A stretch of DNA of 53,937 nucleotides, from NCBI GenBank assembly GCA_018057825.1, contig JAGPCY010000008.1, positions 199,596 to 253,532 on the forward strand, written 5' to 3'. Under the pieces are notes generated by a model, which was not told the DNA's origin, made no database searches, and saw nothing but the letters and a program-made list of their open reading frames with translations. Numbering within the stretch: the stretch's first letter is position 1; each line of letters opens with the position of its first letter. Shown here one piece after another: positions 7,574 through 16,030 of this stretch. The DNA comes from Kofleriaceae bacterium (lineage in GTDB: Bacteria > Myxococcota_A > Polyangia > Haliangiales > Haliangiaceae). A program made the position numbers and the translations under genes.

Positions 7574-10363
7574 ATGCTCCGTCCCGCCCTGTCCAGCGGC
7601 CTGGCGCTCGCGCTCGCCGCCTGCTGCCCGCCCGCGCCGGCGACCCAGACCACCACCCGGCCGCCGCCGCCCCCCGACGAGCCGGCCGGCCCGCCCGACC
7701 TGCGCGATCCGCGCGAGACCCACCTGGGCGCGCTGACCCAGCTCACCGCCGGCGGCGAGAACGCCGAGGCCTACTGGGCCTTCGCTGGCGATCGCTTGAT
7801 CTTCCAGACCACCCGGCCCGGCGTCGAGTGCGATCAGATCATGGAGATGCCGGCCGACGCCCCGGGCGAGCCACGCCTGTTGTCGACCGGCACCGGCCGC
7901 ACGACCTGCTCGTACTTCTTCCCCGGCGATCGCGACTACGTCTTCGCGTCGACCCACGAGACCCTGGGCCCGGCCTGCCCGCCGCCGCCCGATCGCAGCA
8001 AGGGCTACGTCTGGGCGCTCTACGACTACGACCTGTACGTCAACACGGTCGACGGCGACCCCAAGGCGCCGCGCAAGCTGTTCGGCACGCCCGGCAAGTA
8101 CGACGCCGAGGCCACGGTGTGCGCCAAGGACGGCGCGATCATCTTCACCTCCGACAAGGACGGCGACCTCGAGCTGTACCGGATGGACAAGGACGGCGGC
8201 AACGTCGTGCGCCTGACCGAGACCCCGGGCTACGACGGCGGCGCGTTCTTCTCGCCCGACTGCTCGCAGATCGTGTGGCGGGCGTCGCGCCCGACCGGCG
8301 CCGCCCTCGACGAGTACCGCGCGCTCCTGGCCGAGCACCTGGTGCGGCCGAGCAAGCTCGAGCTGTGGGTCGCCAACGCCGACGGCAGCGACGCCCGCCA
8401 GCTCACCTACCTCGACGCCGCGACCTTCGCGCCGTACTTCCACCCGTCGGGCAAGCGCATCCTGTTCTCGAGCAACTACGGCGACCCCAAGGGCCGCGAG
8501 TTCGACATCTGGGCCATCGACGTCTCGGGCGCCAACCTCGAGCGCATCACCCACAGCCCGGGCTTCGACGGCTTCCCGATGTTCTCGCCCGACGGCAAGA
8601 CCCTGGCGTTCTCGTCGAACCGCGGCGCGCCGCCGCCCAAGCCCGGCCAGCACGGCAGCGACACCAACGTGTTCGTCGCGCCGTGGATCGATCACCCGCC
8701 GCGCGACCTCACCGCGACCGCGGTCGACGACGCCCTGCGCGCGGTCAGCTACCTGGCCGACGACGCCCAGGACGGCCGCGGCGTCGGCACCGACGGGCTC
8801 GCCGACTCGCAGAAGTTCCTGATCGGCGCGCTGCGCGACCTGGGCGCGGTCGGTGGCCTGGCCGACGGCGAGTTCCTCCAGCCCTTCGAGGTCACGGTCG
8901 CCACCGTGCGCGGCGCGACCACCGCGGTCACGATCGACGGCGTCGCCGCGCCGGCCGACGGCTTCGAGCCCTCGCCGGTGTCGGCCTCGACCGCGGTCAC
9001 CGGCGCCACGGTGTTCGTCGGCTACGGCATCGTCGGCAAGGTCGACGGCAAGAGCTACGACGACTACAAGGGCAAGTCGGTCAAGGGCAAGATCGTCGTC
9101 GTCCAGCGCTTCACCCCGGCCGGCTTCGACAACCGCGCCGCCGGCCGCTTCGGCGACCTCAACTACAAGGCCCAGGAGGCCCGCAAGCGCGGCGCGATCG
9201 GCATGATCGTCGTCGACCTGCCGGCCGCCGGCAAGCCCGAGGCCCCGCTGCCCAAGCTCGGCAACCGCAGCGGCGGCGCCGACGCCGGCCTGCCGATCGT
9301 GGTGGTGAAGACCAGCCTCGGCCAGCCGCTCACCAAGGGCAAGCACACCGTCGCGCTGACCGTGGCGCTCGAGTCGGTCAAGGCCACGACCCACAACGTC
9401 GTCGGCGTGCTGCGCGGCGGCGCCGCCAAGCCCGACGCGCCGCCGCTGGTGATCGGCGCCCACCTCGACCACCTCGGCCTGGGCGGCCCGGGCACCGGCG
9501 CGCTCGACGCCGAGCTCGCGGTCCACAACGGCGCCGACGACAACGCCTCGGGGATCGCCGGCCTGATCGAGGTCGCGCGCCGCCTGGCGCCCCAGGCCAA
9601 GACCTTGAACCGCGACGTCTACCTGATCGGCTTCTCGGCCGAGGAGATGGGCCTGCTCGGCGCGCTGCACTTCGTCAAGCACGCGCCGTACCGCGGGGCG
9701 CCGCTGGCGATGCTCAACATGGACATGATCGGCCGCCTGCGCGACAACACCGTGCAGGTGCTCGGCGCCGAGTCCGCGCCCGAGTGGGCGACCGTGGTGC
9801 CGCCGCTGTGCGCCGCCGCCCGGGTCAACTGCCAGCTCTCGGGCTCGGGCTACGGCCCGTCCGATCACATGGCGTTCTACTCCGAGGGCGCGCCGGTCCT
9901 GCACTTCTTCACCGGCGGCCACCTCGACTACCACCGGGTCACCGACGACGCCCACACCATCAACGCCGCCGGCCTGGTCGCGGTCGCCGGCATCGTCGCC
10001 GAGACCGCCCGCGCCCTCGACGCCAGCCCCAAGCTGACCTACGTCAAGGTCGCGCCGCCGCCCAGCGGCGGCGACCTGCCGATGCCGGGCGCATCCCTCG
10101 GCACGATCCCGGCCTACGGCGACACCTCGAAGACCCCGGGCGTGCTCCTGTCCGACGTCGTCCCCGACGGCGCCGCCGCCAAGGCCGGCCTGCAGAAGGG
10201 CGATCGCATCATCAAGATCGGCCCGACCGACATCCGCAACGTCGAGGACCTGATGCTGGTGCTGGGCGGCGCCGCGCCCGGCCAGACCACGACGATCGTG
10301 TTCCTGCGCGGCGGCGCCAAGCAGAGCGTGCAGGCGACCTTCGGCGCCCCGCGCCGGCGCTGA
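7574..10363 (+). CDS. M28 family metallopeptidase with TolB-like propeller, PA and PDZ domains, lipoprotein
   Basis: A 929-aa lipoprotein (lipobox ALAAC near residue 16). Domains in order: a TolB/WD40-like propeller (about 50-400) with repeated FSPDG/YDGGAFFSPD blades; a PA domain (about 420-600); a two-zinc M28 aminopeptidase (about 605-810); and a PDZ domain (about 850-925, VVPDGAAAKAGLQKGDRI). All M28 zinc and catalytic residues are in place: His and Asp in AHLDHLG, Asp in GADDNASG, the Glu pair in SAEEMGLLG, Asp in NMDMIGR, and the last His in GGHLDYHRVTDD. The ATG at 7574 is the start; the open frame further upstream is antisense to the SIMPL gene. Its stop codon lies in a 24-nt hairpin that is duplicated at 15.1 kb. 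Confidence 0.94.
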   Translation: MLRPALSSGLALALAACCPPAPATQTTTRPPPPPDEPAGPPDLRDPRETHLGALTQLTAGGENAEAYWAFAGDRLIFQTTRPGVECDQIMEMPADAPGEPRLLSTGTGRTTCSYFFPGDRDYVFASTHETLGPACPPPPDRSKGYVWALYDYDLYVNTVDGDPKAPRKLFGTPGKYDAEATVCAKDGAIIFTSDKDGDLELYRMDKDGGNVVRLTETPGYDGGAFFSPDCSQIVWRASRPTGAALDEYRALLAEHLVRPSKLELWVANADGSDARQLTYLDAATFAPYFHPSGKRILFSSNYGDPKGREFDIWAIDVSGANLERITHSPGFDGFPMFSPDGKTLAFSSNRGAPPPKPGQHGSDTNVFVAPWIDHPPRDLTATAVDDALRAVSYLADDAQDGRGVGTDGLADSQKFLIGALRDLGAVGGLADGEFLQPFEVTVATVRGATTAVTIDGVAAPADGFEPSPVSASTAVTGATVFVGYGIVGKVDGKSYDDYKGKSVKGKIVVVQRFTPAGFDNRAAGRFGDLNYKAQEARKRGAIGMIVVDLPAAGKPEAPLPKLGNRSGGADAGLPIVVVKTSLGQPLTKGKHTVALTVALESVKATTHNVVGVLRGGAAKPDAPPLVIGAHLDHLGLGGPGTGALDAELAVHNGADDNASGIAGLIEVARRLAPQAKTLNRDVYLIGFSAEEMGLLGALHFVKHAPYRGAPLAMLNMDMIGRLRDNTVQVLGAESAPEWATVVPPLCAAARVNCQLSGSGYGPSDHMAFYSEGAPVLHFFTGGHLDYHRVTDDAHTINAAGLVAVAGIVAETARALDASPKLTYVKVAPPPSGGDLPMPGASLGTIPAYGDTSKTPGVLLSDVVPDGAAAKAGLQKGDRIIKIGPTDIRNVEDLMLVLGGAAPGQTTTIVFLRGGAKQSVQATFGAPRRR

Positions 10364-10391
10364 CCGCCCGCTCGGTCAGCGATCGACCGCG
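10337..10391. repeat. Left copy of 55-bp direct repeat bounding the accessory island
   Basis: This 55-bp segment matches 15107-15161 with five mismatches by eye. It holds the last codons and stop of the M28 gene (TFGAPRRR-stop), then a perfect inverted repeat CGCTGACCG-N6-CGGTCAGCG (10358-10381), then the reverse complement of the last codons of the hydroxylase gene (AVDR-stop on the minus strand). The hairpin could act as a shared terminator for two convergent genes. The two copies mark the outer limits of the foreign segment between them. Confidence 0.8.
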
Positions 10392-10429
10392 AAATCGAGT
10401 CAGCGCAGGCGCGTCGGGATCCGGCGCGC

Positions 10430-10715
10430 GATCGTGGCCTGGTGGCACTGCGACATCGATCTCACCGTCACCGGCCACCGCTGGACCACGGTGATCTACA
10501 TCGATGAGTACCGCGACGTGACCGCGAGCGGCTGGCGGCGCGAGCTGCCCAGCGGCGACGCGCCGTGAGCTGCCGGCTGAAGGACGATCCGTCCAAGCGC
10601 GAGCCCGACGGCGAGGACTGTAAGCAGATCAAGCGCGACAAGGGCGACGGCACCTTCGACGAGGTCCGCGAGTACATGCCACGCCACCGTCAATCGCTGG
10701 GTCAAGGTCGGAGCG
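10430..10715 (+). pseudogene. Broken partial copy of the zinc-ribbon membrane protein gene found at 16756-17709
   Basis: This stretch is closely similar to about 17140-17460: the end of the membrane helix (WW), the block DIDLTVTGHRWTTVI, then RDVT-SGWRRELPS and the block from SCRLKDDPSKREPDG to KGDGTF. Near 10555 a small length difference breaks the frame (the copy reads GDAP-stop where the intact gene reads DARAVSC). After 10680 a deletion removes the segment around the CTPRYKNGQSDW block. The zinc ribbons, helix start and C-terminus are missing. It is therefore a non-functional remnant of a paralogue or of a local duplication, lying just inside the left boundary of the island. Confidence 0.8.
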
Positions 10716-10867
10716 CGCGCTGCCGAGCAGGCCGACCCGGTCGCCAGCTTGATGGTCTGCACGCTGGTGCCGAGGCGATCGGAGCAAAAGGTGCATGAAC
10801 GCGCGTTGGTCGCCGGCGGCGAGCCGGTGGCTGTCCACGAGCTCGCGCACGCAGGAACCGAGACAAA

Positions 10868-11180
10868 GTGCGGCCGCCTACGCGGGGTCGTAGGGCGTCG
10901 AGGTCGGCGGGAGGGTCGAGGGCGCCGCTCCAGAGGGGGACCTGGGGCGGGGCGCGCGGGGGCGACCGTGGGCGGCTCGGTGGGGAGACCGACGTGGGCG
11001 AAGAGGCGTCGGCGGCGGCGGGGTCGGTGATCGCAGCCAGGACCCGCATGCGGCCGGTGCACGGGGGCAAACCAGAAGGTCCTCGCGGAACACCCTGCGG
11101 TAGAGTTCGGACCAAGGCAGGCGGGAGGGGCTCGGGCGCGCGCGCTTGGTGGCCGCGTCGTGGTGACAGGCAGCGTCCGG
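10868..11180 (-). pseudogene. Decayed C-terminal tail of an IS91-like transposase (copy 1)
   Basis: Read on the minus strand from about 11180, the sequence encodes PWSELYRRVFREDLLVCP, then shifts frame into CTGRMRVLAAITDPA and again into GLPTEPPTVAPAR. This order (WSELYRRVFREDLLVCPRC.GRMRVLAAITDP...LGLPTEPP) is the well-known C-terminal end of IS91-type Y2 transposases. At least two frameshifts and the absence of the catalytic Y2 core show that it is dead. A second, less damaged copy lies at 14530-14904. The region around it (10716-10867) holds only scrambled sequence related to the same element's end. Confidence 0.7.
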
Positions 11181-11496
11181 CCGCGGGTGCCCGGGGCAGG
11201 GCTGTGACGGCGGCACGCAGCTTCGCGTGCGCGGCGAGGACTCCGTGATACCTCGTCTGATTCTGGCGCGGACCCCACCGAGATCGTGAAGGCCGTTGAA
11301 CTGTCGCACTGCGATAACGGGATGGAGCCTCGCATCACCTCCGGCCGATGCTACGAGTGGGAACCATCCGACACGCACGCACCACCCGGGCGACCAAGCC
11401 GCGGCCATCTGTCTTATACTCCTCTCCCCCTGGTGCCGCAGCTGTCCTGCTGTGAGCCCTTTGTCCGTCAACCACAAACGAGCCGAAGGCCTGGCA
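11181..11496. other. Non-coding stretch upstream of the nuclease-like gene
   Basis: No gene is supported here. Base composition drops toward 11400. A TATACT sequence (11415-11420) about 77 bases before the start codon at 11497 could be a -10 element, but no good -35 sequence is seen at the right spacing. The first part may be further decayed transposon sequence. Confidence 0.4.
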
Positions 11497-13248
11497 ATGT
11501 CTGCTGATGATCCCATCTACTTCTCCCGCGAGAATCGGGTCGAGGGCGCCAGCCTGCGAGCGATCGAAGAGGCTCTCGAACCCTGGCGGATTACGTGGAT
11601 AGATGGCCGGTCAGACGTCGGTCGCGACGGATTTGTGCAGACAGCCGAGGAGTCGCCTGGCGGAAAGGCGCGCGCTCTCGCTATCACGTGTGTACTCCAG
11701 GCCAAGGCTACGGACAAGACTCTTCGCCAATCCCATCCCGTGGTCCTCGAAACAAGGCACGTCGCCCTTTGGGCCGACGAGCTGTCGGAACCAACGCTGA
11801 TCATGCTATGGTCGAGGACGACGCGCGAGCTGAGGGTGAGAACCGCGCGAGAAGTACTAAGCGAGATCGAGATCTCATCGCCCGACTGGCACTCCAAGAA
11901 CGAAGTGACTGTGCGGTTTTCAACCGCGCACGTCTGGAAGCTCGACAGGCGCACGCATGCTTCCATGCTTCGCATTTTAATCGACGAACTTGACAAAGCG
12001 GGCGGCCAGCGCCGGTTTCACCGCAGCGTCCGACGCATTCTGCTTACTCACATCGTTCTCGACAAGATGGCCACACTGCATACAGTGCAGTTCGAGTCGG
12101 CTGACGGTACCAGCGGGGGCACCATCTACGTAGGCGATGGGTGGGATGGACCGGAATTGGACAAAGCCGATACCGATGGCCACCGGATACTATTGGCGGC
12201 GCTCATGCTATACGAGCAGGTCTGGTTGCCGCTGCCGGTCATCGGCGCCGCGCACCATCTACTGGGGCCGCGCGCGTTCGCAGCCCTGGCCGACTCAGGC
12301 CGATTGGTCTTCATGGCGCCGGCGCGCAGGGTGGGTCTATGCCATGGTCGCGGACAGATCCTAGGTGGCCTGCTGACACTTGCGGGCGCAATAACGCCGC
12401 TAGAGGATGCTCTACAGTGGACTGCCCAGATTGAGAGGAACAGCGGCCACCCCGGTCTGGCAGGCATGCTCAACCGAGCACTAAAGGTCCAGTCGCCAAG
12501 CATACTGACTCGCGGAATTGCGGGCGCGGAGCATGATCTGCGACAAGAGCGAATCTGCCAAGAAATGGGACTGCGACGCCCGCGCGAGCGCCTGCAGCTT
12601 CCGTACTGGGACCGTGAGATATTCAACCGCATATTGACCGTAAACCTAGCGCGCGCTGTCGCACAGGAACATGCCATCGACGTCATTGACTTCGAGAGTG
12701 GCATGTCTTGGCTGTCCACTCTAAAGCTATCCGTGTCAGAATTCACGAGAAAGCATGAGACACTGTTCTCGCTCAATGCCGCCTTGGGCGCCTGCAAACT
12801 GCCTGACATCGGCGCGCTTGTGGGCCAGCTGGGCGCGCCCCGAATAGTAGAACTTGCAATGTCCTCCGCCGGGCAGGAGTTTCGGGACTGGTACTGGGAA
12901 GAGTTTGCGCCCCACGCACATGCGGGGACCGCGATCTCTCATCAGTTCGTCGCAGGCGCTTCCGCGATCCTTCGAATTGACCGTCGAGCATTGGCCTTCG
13001 AGGCATTCGTACGCACATCGTATCTGTCGGGTCTAGGCGGCCCGATAACAATCAATGAAACACCCGTACCTGGCGCGCTCGGCTTCTCGCGTCGGACAGA
13101 CAACGGCCAAGCGGCGCTTGGTCGGCAAGCGAGTTATCAACGCGAGAAAAGAAGAAAGCGCATTGTCGCCCACTTCGGCAAGGAACCAGGCCTGTACGAT
13201 GCCTGTCCTTGTGGGCTCGGCGAGAAGTACAAGTTCTGTTGCGGATAG
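11497..13248 (+). CDS. Accessory protein with DUF4365-like nuclease N-terminus and C-terminal SEC-C zinc motif
   Basis: A 583-aa protein. The first 100 residues resemble the DUF4365/PD-(D/E)xK fold found in defence-associated nucleases: GRDGFV with D44, then a strand ending VLQAK with Q68 and K70 (a Q-x-K version of the catalytic E-x-K). The middle 450 residues have no recognised domain. The protein ends in a SEC-C motif, CPC-x8-CC (C570, C572, C581, C582), a zinc-binding module often appended to nucleases and SecA. Codon use is unlike the neighbours, with many A/T-ending codons and ATA, CTA and AGA, and GC is clearly lower, so it was acquired horizontally. The start at 11497 follows a weak GAAGG. 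Catalysis is unproven. Confidence 0.75.
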   Translation: MSADDPIYFSRENRVEGASLRAIEEALEPWRITWIDGRSDVGRDGFVQTAEESPGGKARALAITCVLQAKATDKTLRQSHPVVLETRHVALWADELSEPTLIMLWSRTTRELRVRTAREVLSEIEISSPDWHSKNEVTVRFSTAHVWKLDRRTHASMLRILIDELDKAGGQRRFHRSVRRILLTHIVLDKMATLHTVQFESADGTSGGTIYVGDGWDGPELDKADTDGHRILLAALMLYEQVWLPLPVIGAAHHLLGPRAFAALADSGRLVFMAPARRVGLCHGRGQILGGLLTLAGAITPLEDALQWTAQIERNSGHPGLAGMLNRALKVQSPSILTRGIAGAEHDLRQERICQEMGLRRPRERLQLPYWDREIFNRILTVNLARAVAQEHAIDVIDFESGMSWLSTLKLSVSEFTRKHETLFSLNAALGACKLPDIGALVGQLGAPRIVELAMSSAGQEFRDWYWEEFAPHAHAGTAISHQFVAGASAILRIDRRALAFEAFVRTSYLSGLGGPITINETPVPGALGFSRRTDNGQAALGRQASYQREKRRKRIVAHFGKEPGLYDACPCGLGEKYKFCCG

Positions 13249-13494
13249 TTTGCCGTGGGCGCTGGTCCATTGCTCCCAGACAGACACAGGCAATGCGGAG
13301 CGTCGCGAGCACCGCCCACGAGCTTGGAGCTGCTGAGGCGCTCGAGCATCGTCGGGCTCGGCCGAGGCGCGTCGGCCAGGGTCGGCCACACCTCCTCGAA
13401 GTCGCGCTGGCGTGACGGCAGCTGGCCTACGGCCGCAGCCGGCCCGCAGCATATCTAGGAAGACTGCTAGCCGGATAGCGTCCCCCCGGACCCG

Positions 13495-13962
13495 ATGACA
13501 ACCCTAACGCCAAACCATCCCGGGCGGCGCCTGCTCTTCGAGTTCGAGAGCGATCCACCTTCTGGGTACGTCGCCCCCACGCGCACGACGGTTGATCACC
13601 TTCGAGCGGCGCGCGCGTGGACAGTCTCAGCACCCGAACTGATCGACGAGCACCAAGAAGACGACGAAGAGTACCTGCTCCTTGGAGTGGGCGATATCAT
13701 CCATACTCTTGGGGTCTCGGCCGAGGTGTACTCGCGCCTCCCTCCGTGGGGTGACCTTGTCCCGCCCCATGTAGATCGCGCCCAACTCGCGGACGTCGGC
13801 GCACTGGTCGAGGCAATGAGCGCGCTCTCCCGAAAGGTCGACGACAACATGATCGTCGCGCTGGACGGCGTAGAGATCGGCTGGATCGAGCGCGGCAATA
13901 CCGACGGGATCTCGGTCGGACTGCTGACCGAGTTGGGCCTTGTGCTCGCAGGCAAGGGGTAG
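13495..13962 (+). CDS. Hypothetical protein in accessory island
   Basis: A 155-aa soluble protein that I do not recognise. It is acidic, with no signal peptide, zinc motif or membrane segment. It contains a DEHQEDDEEYLLLGVGDIIHTLGV segment and a regular beta/alpha pattern. Composition is intermediate between the island's nuclease-like gene and the host chromosome. It lies 246 bp after the nuclease-like gene in the same direction, but the gap is too long to assume one transcript. A weak inverted repeat CTTGCGC/GCGCAAG (14012-14018, 14039-14045) downstream may serve as a terminator. Small acidic proteins next to nucleases are sometimes immunity proteins, but nothing here shows it. Confidence 0.6.
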   Translation: MTTLTPNHPGRRLLFEFESDPPSGYVAPTRTTVDHLRAARAWTVSAPELIDEHQEDDEEYLLLGVGDIIHTLGVSAEVYSRLPPWGDLVPPHVDRAQLADVGALVEAMSALSRKVDDNMIVALDGVEIGWIERGNTDGISVGLLTELGLVLAGKG

Positions 13963-14100
13963 ACGCGGCCCTTGCGCACACGGCACGCATCACGGTCTCC
14001 CGGACGCGCATCTTGCGCGACCCTTGACGCACGAAGGTGCGCAAGCGCAGCCGATCCAAGGCCCGCGGCGACGTGCGCAGCGCGTAGGTTGTTGGAAAGG

Positions 14101-14448
14101 TCAGCGCCAAGCCCAGAAGTCATGCACGCGCCGCAACTCCGATGTCCAAAACGCGCGCGTCTTCGGTAGCGCAAGGCCGCCCGTCATCACGTAGAAGCCT
14201 GGCCCCGGAACACCGCTTCCTTTGTAGACGACGACCGCAGTGATCAGCGGCCGACCGCGCTCGTACTCCTGCTTCGATACCTCTCCCAGCAGTTGGCCGA
14301 GTAGGTTCCGGTCACGAGTGATCTGGTGCTTCCACGCAAGTGCGGCACGCTGAGCTAGATCCGTGTACGTGATCTTGTGCCCGCGGCTTGCCACATCGAC
14401 GAGCACCGCACGAACCCGGATCAAGTCGCTGGTTGTGTAGTTCCTCAT
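14101..14448 (-). CDS. Hypothetical small protein, possible winged-helix fold
   Basis: A 115-aa protein starting MRNYTTSDLIRVRAVL. An alternative in-frame ATG at 14466 adds six residues. The segment ITYTDLAQRAALAWKHQITRDRNLLGQLLGEVSKQEYERGRPLITAVVV looks like a helix-turn-helix-like core followed by a beta hairpin and GPGFYVMTGG. Similar small proteins occur in bacterial accessory regions, but I cannot name the family. The open frame continues upstream into the decayed transposase tail, so the gene may have been placed at the element's end or fused to it by insertion. GC is lower than the host average. Confidence 0.6.
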   Translation of the reverse strand: MRNYTTSDLIRVRAVLVDVASRGHKITYTDLAQRAALAWKHQITRDRNLLGQLLGEVSKQEYERGRPLITAVVVYKGSGVPGPGFYVMTGGLALPKTRAFWTSELRRVHDFWAWR

Positions 14449-14463
14449 CGCGCGCGGAATGAT

Positions 14464-14525
14464 CATAAGGCGCATGAACGCGGTTTGGTCGGTGCATAAG
14501 GCGCATGAACGCGGTTTGGTCGCCG
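14464..14525. repeat. 31-bp tandem duplication at transposon remnant end
   Basis: The unit CATAAGGCGCATGAACGCGG plus eleven more bases occurs twice in tandem, starting at 14464 and 14495. A related single copy (AAGGTGCATGAACGCG) lies near 10790, next to the other transposase remnant. The sequence probably belongs to the terminus of the IS91-like element. Confidence 0.7.
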
Positions 14526-14529
14526 TCGG

Positions 14530-14904
14530 GTGGGGCCGCTGGTTCTGTGTGGGGCCGGCGGGTCGCATCGGGCCGGGCGGAAACGTGAGGGTGCGCGCGT
14601 ACTTCGGACCGCCGGCGAGGCAGCGGGCGAGCCAGTGGCTGGCCACGAACTCGCGCACGTAGGAACCGAGACGAAGAACGGCCCCCCTACGCGGAGTCGT
14701 AGGCGTCGAGGTCGGCGGGCGGGTCGAGGGCGCCGGGCCAGAGGGGACCTGGGGCGAGGCGCGGGCGGGGGCGACCGTGGGCGGCTCGGTGGGGAGGCCG
14801 AGTTGGGCGAGGATGGCGTCGACGACGACAGGGTCCGTGATCGCGGCCAGGACCCGCATGCGGCCGGTGCAACGGGGGCAAACCAGAAGGTCCTCGCGGA
14901 ACAC
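14530..14904 (-). pseudogene. C-terminal tail of an IS91-like transposase (copy 2)
   Basis: On the minus strand from 14904 the frame reads FREDLLVCPRCTGRMRVLAA, then ITDPVVVDAILAQLGLPTEPP. This is the zinc-binding-type C-terminal end of IS91-family Y2 transposases, here without frameshift but cut off upstream (14905) from the rest of the protein. After the LPTEPP segment it becomes a Pro/Arg-rich tail that reads into the small gene at 14101. It matches copy 1 near 11000 closely, so both derive from one element or from related elements. The catalytic core is absent. Confidence 0.72.
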
Positions 14905-14924
14905 CCGTCCGGGTAGGTGCCCTG

Positions 14925-15106
14925 CCGCTCGCCGATCGCATGTCGGTCTCGACCGTACTCGCGGTACCGACCAGATCGAGCGACAGGGTCGCCGGCTTGA
15001 AGGCGTGCTGGTAGCCGAGGCCGAACAGGGTCTCCTTCGCCTCCAGGCGCCAGACCTGCGCCATGGTGGCCACCGCGCTCACCGGATCGATCGAGACGAT
15101 AGGGGC
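14925..15106 (-). pseudogene. Fragment of a possible outer-membrane beta-barrel gene
   Basis: The minus strand encodes a stretch with alternating polar and hydrophobic residues (RLEAKETLFGLGYQHAFKP, then ATLSLDLVGTASTVETDMR) resembling strands of an outer-membrane barrel. It has no proper start or end and is cut on both sides, by the direct repeat and by the transposase remnant. It is best seen as a gene fragment carried in the island; the family is unknown. Confidence 0.35.
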
Positions 15107-15161
15107 ACCTTCGGCGCCCCGCGCCGACGCTGACCGAGCGGCCGGTCAGCGATCGACCGCG
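15107..15161. repeat. Right copy of 55-bp direct repeat bounding the accessory island
   Basis: This segment matches 10337-10391 with five mismatches. It carries an orphan copy of the M28 gene's last codons (TFGAPRRR-stop), the perfect inverted repeat CGCTGACCG-N6-CGGTCAGCG (15128-15151) with a different six-base loop, and the real 3' end of the hydroxylase gene. The hydroxylase stop codon (15146-15148) sits inside the hairpin. Confidence 0.8.
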
Positions 15162-16012
15162 GTCGTCGACGGCGCGATCCACTCCGGGCCGCGCCACAGG
15201 ATCGCCCAGCGCTCGCGCCATCGCGGCGTCGCGCGGAGCGCGCGGACCAGCCGTCGCAGCTCGGCGACGTGCACCGGCCACGGGTGCACCGAGCCCACCG
15301 GCACGGTCAGCCCGTAGCGTGGCGCCTCGACCTCCGGCGCGTAGGTCCCGAACAACCGATCCCACACGATCAAGATCCCGCCGTAGTTGCGGTCGAGGTA
15401 CGGCCCCTGACTGGCGTGGTGGACGCGGTGGTTCGACGGCGTGTTGAGCCACGGATCGAGCCAGCGCAGGCGGCCGACCAGCTCGGTGTGGATCCACTGC
15501 TGGTAGCCGATCACCACCAGGAGCGCGGCCGCGACCAGCCCCGGCGCGAAGCCGGCCAGGACCAAGGGCAGATACCACAGCGGCGTCAGGAACCCGTCCA
15601 CGAACGAGATCCGGAAGCCGACGGTCTGATCGTAGACCGGCGAGCCATGGTGGACCGCGTGCGACGCCGCCCACAGCGCGCGCACCCGGTGGCCGAGCCG
15701 GTGATCCCAGTAGTAGACGAAGTCGACCAGCACCACCGCGGCCACGGCCGTGCCGACGTCGGTCGGGATCGACCACGGGATCGCGGCGGCGACGGCGACG
15801 TAGACCAGGGTCACCCAGGCCACCGCCGCGCCCTCGGTCAAGGCCAACAGGGCGAAGGGCCCGAGGTTGCCGAGCATCTCCTTGGCCCGCGCCCGGGTCA
15901 GCGCGCGTCGTCGCCACAGCCCGACCAGCTCGAGGGGCAACAGCACGACGAAGGCCAGCTCGAGGACCACGCCGAGGCCAGCCAGGGTGACGACGACCGG
16001 ATCAGCGAACAT
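15146..16012 (-). CDS. Sterol desaturase / fatty acid hydroxylase family protein
   Basis: A 288-aa membrane-bound di-iron oxygenase. The three histidine clusters of the family are present: DHRLGH, HAVHH and HRVHH, set between four or five hydrophobic helices. Such enzymes hydroxylate or desaturate lipids at the cytoplasmic membrane; the substrate cannot be inferred. The ATG at 16012 (MFADPVVV) is preferred over one at 16075, which would place the coding region across the operator and into the TetR leader. It is divergent from a TetR regulator across 68 bp containing a 38-bp symmetrical site, so the regulator very probably controls it. Confidence 0.92.
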   Translation of the reverse strand: MFADPVVVTLAGLGVVLELAFVVLLPLELVGLWRRRALTRARAKEMLGNLGPFALLALTEGAAVAWVTLVYVAVAAAIPWSIPTDVGTAVAAVVLVDFVYYWDHRLGHRVRALWAASHAVHHGSPVYDQTVGFRISFVDGFLTPLWYLPLVLAGFAPGLVAAALLVVIGYQQWIHTELVGRLRWLDPWLNTPSNHRVHHASQGPYLDRNYGGILIVWDRLFGTYAPEVEAPRYGLTVPVGSVHPWPVHVAELRRLVRALRATPRWRERWAILWRGPEWIAPSTTAVDR

Positions 16013-16030
16013 CGACCGGCTCCCGGATTT

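Noticed and set aside
13249-13494. A minus-strand coding fragment (DFEEVWPTLADAP) after the nuclease-like gene
   Set aside because: Too short, no start or stop context and no recognised family; it could be chance or a small gene remnant.
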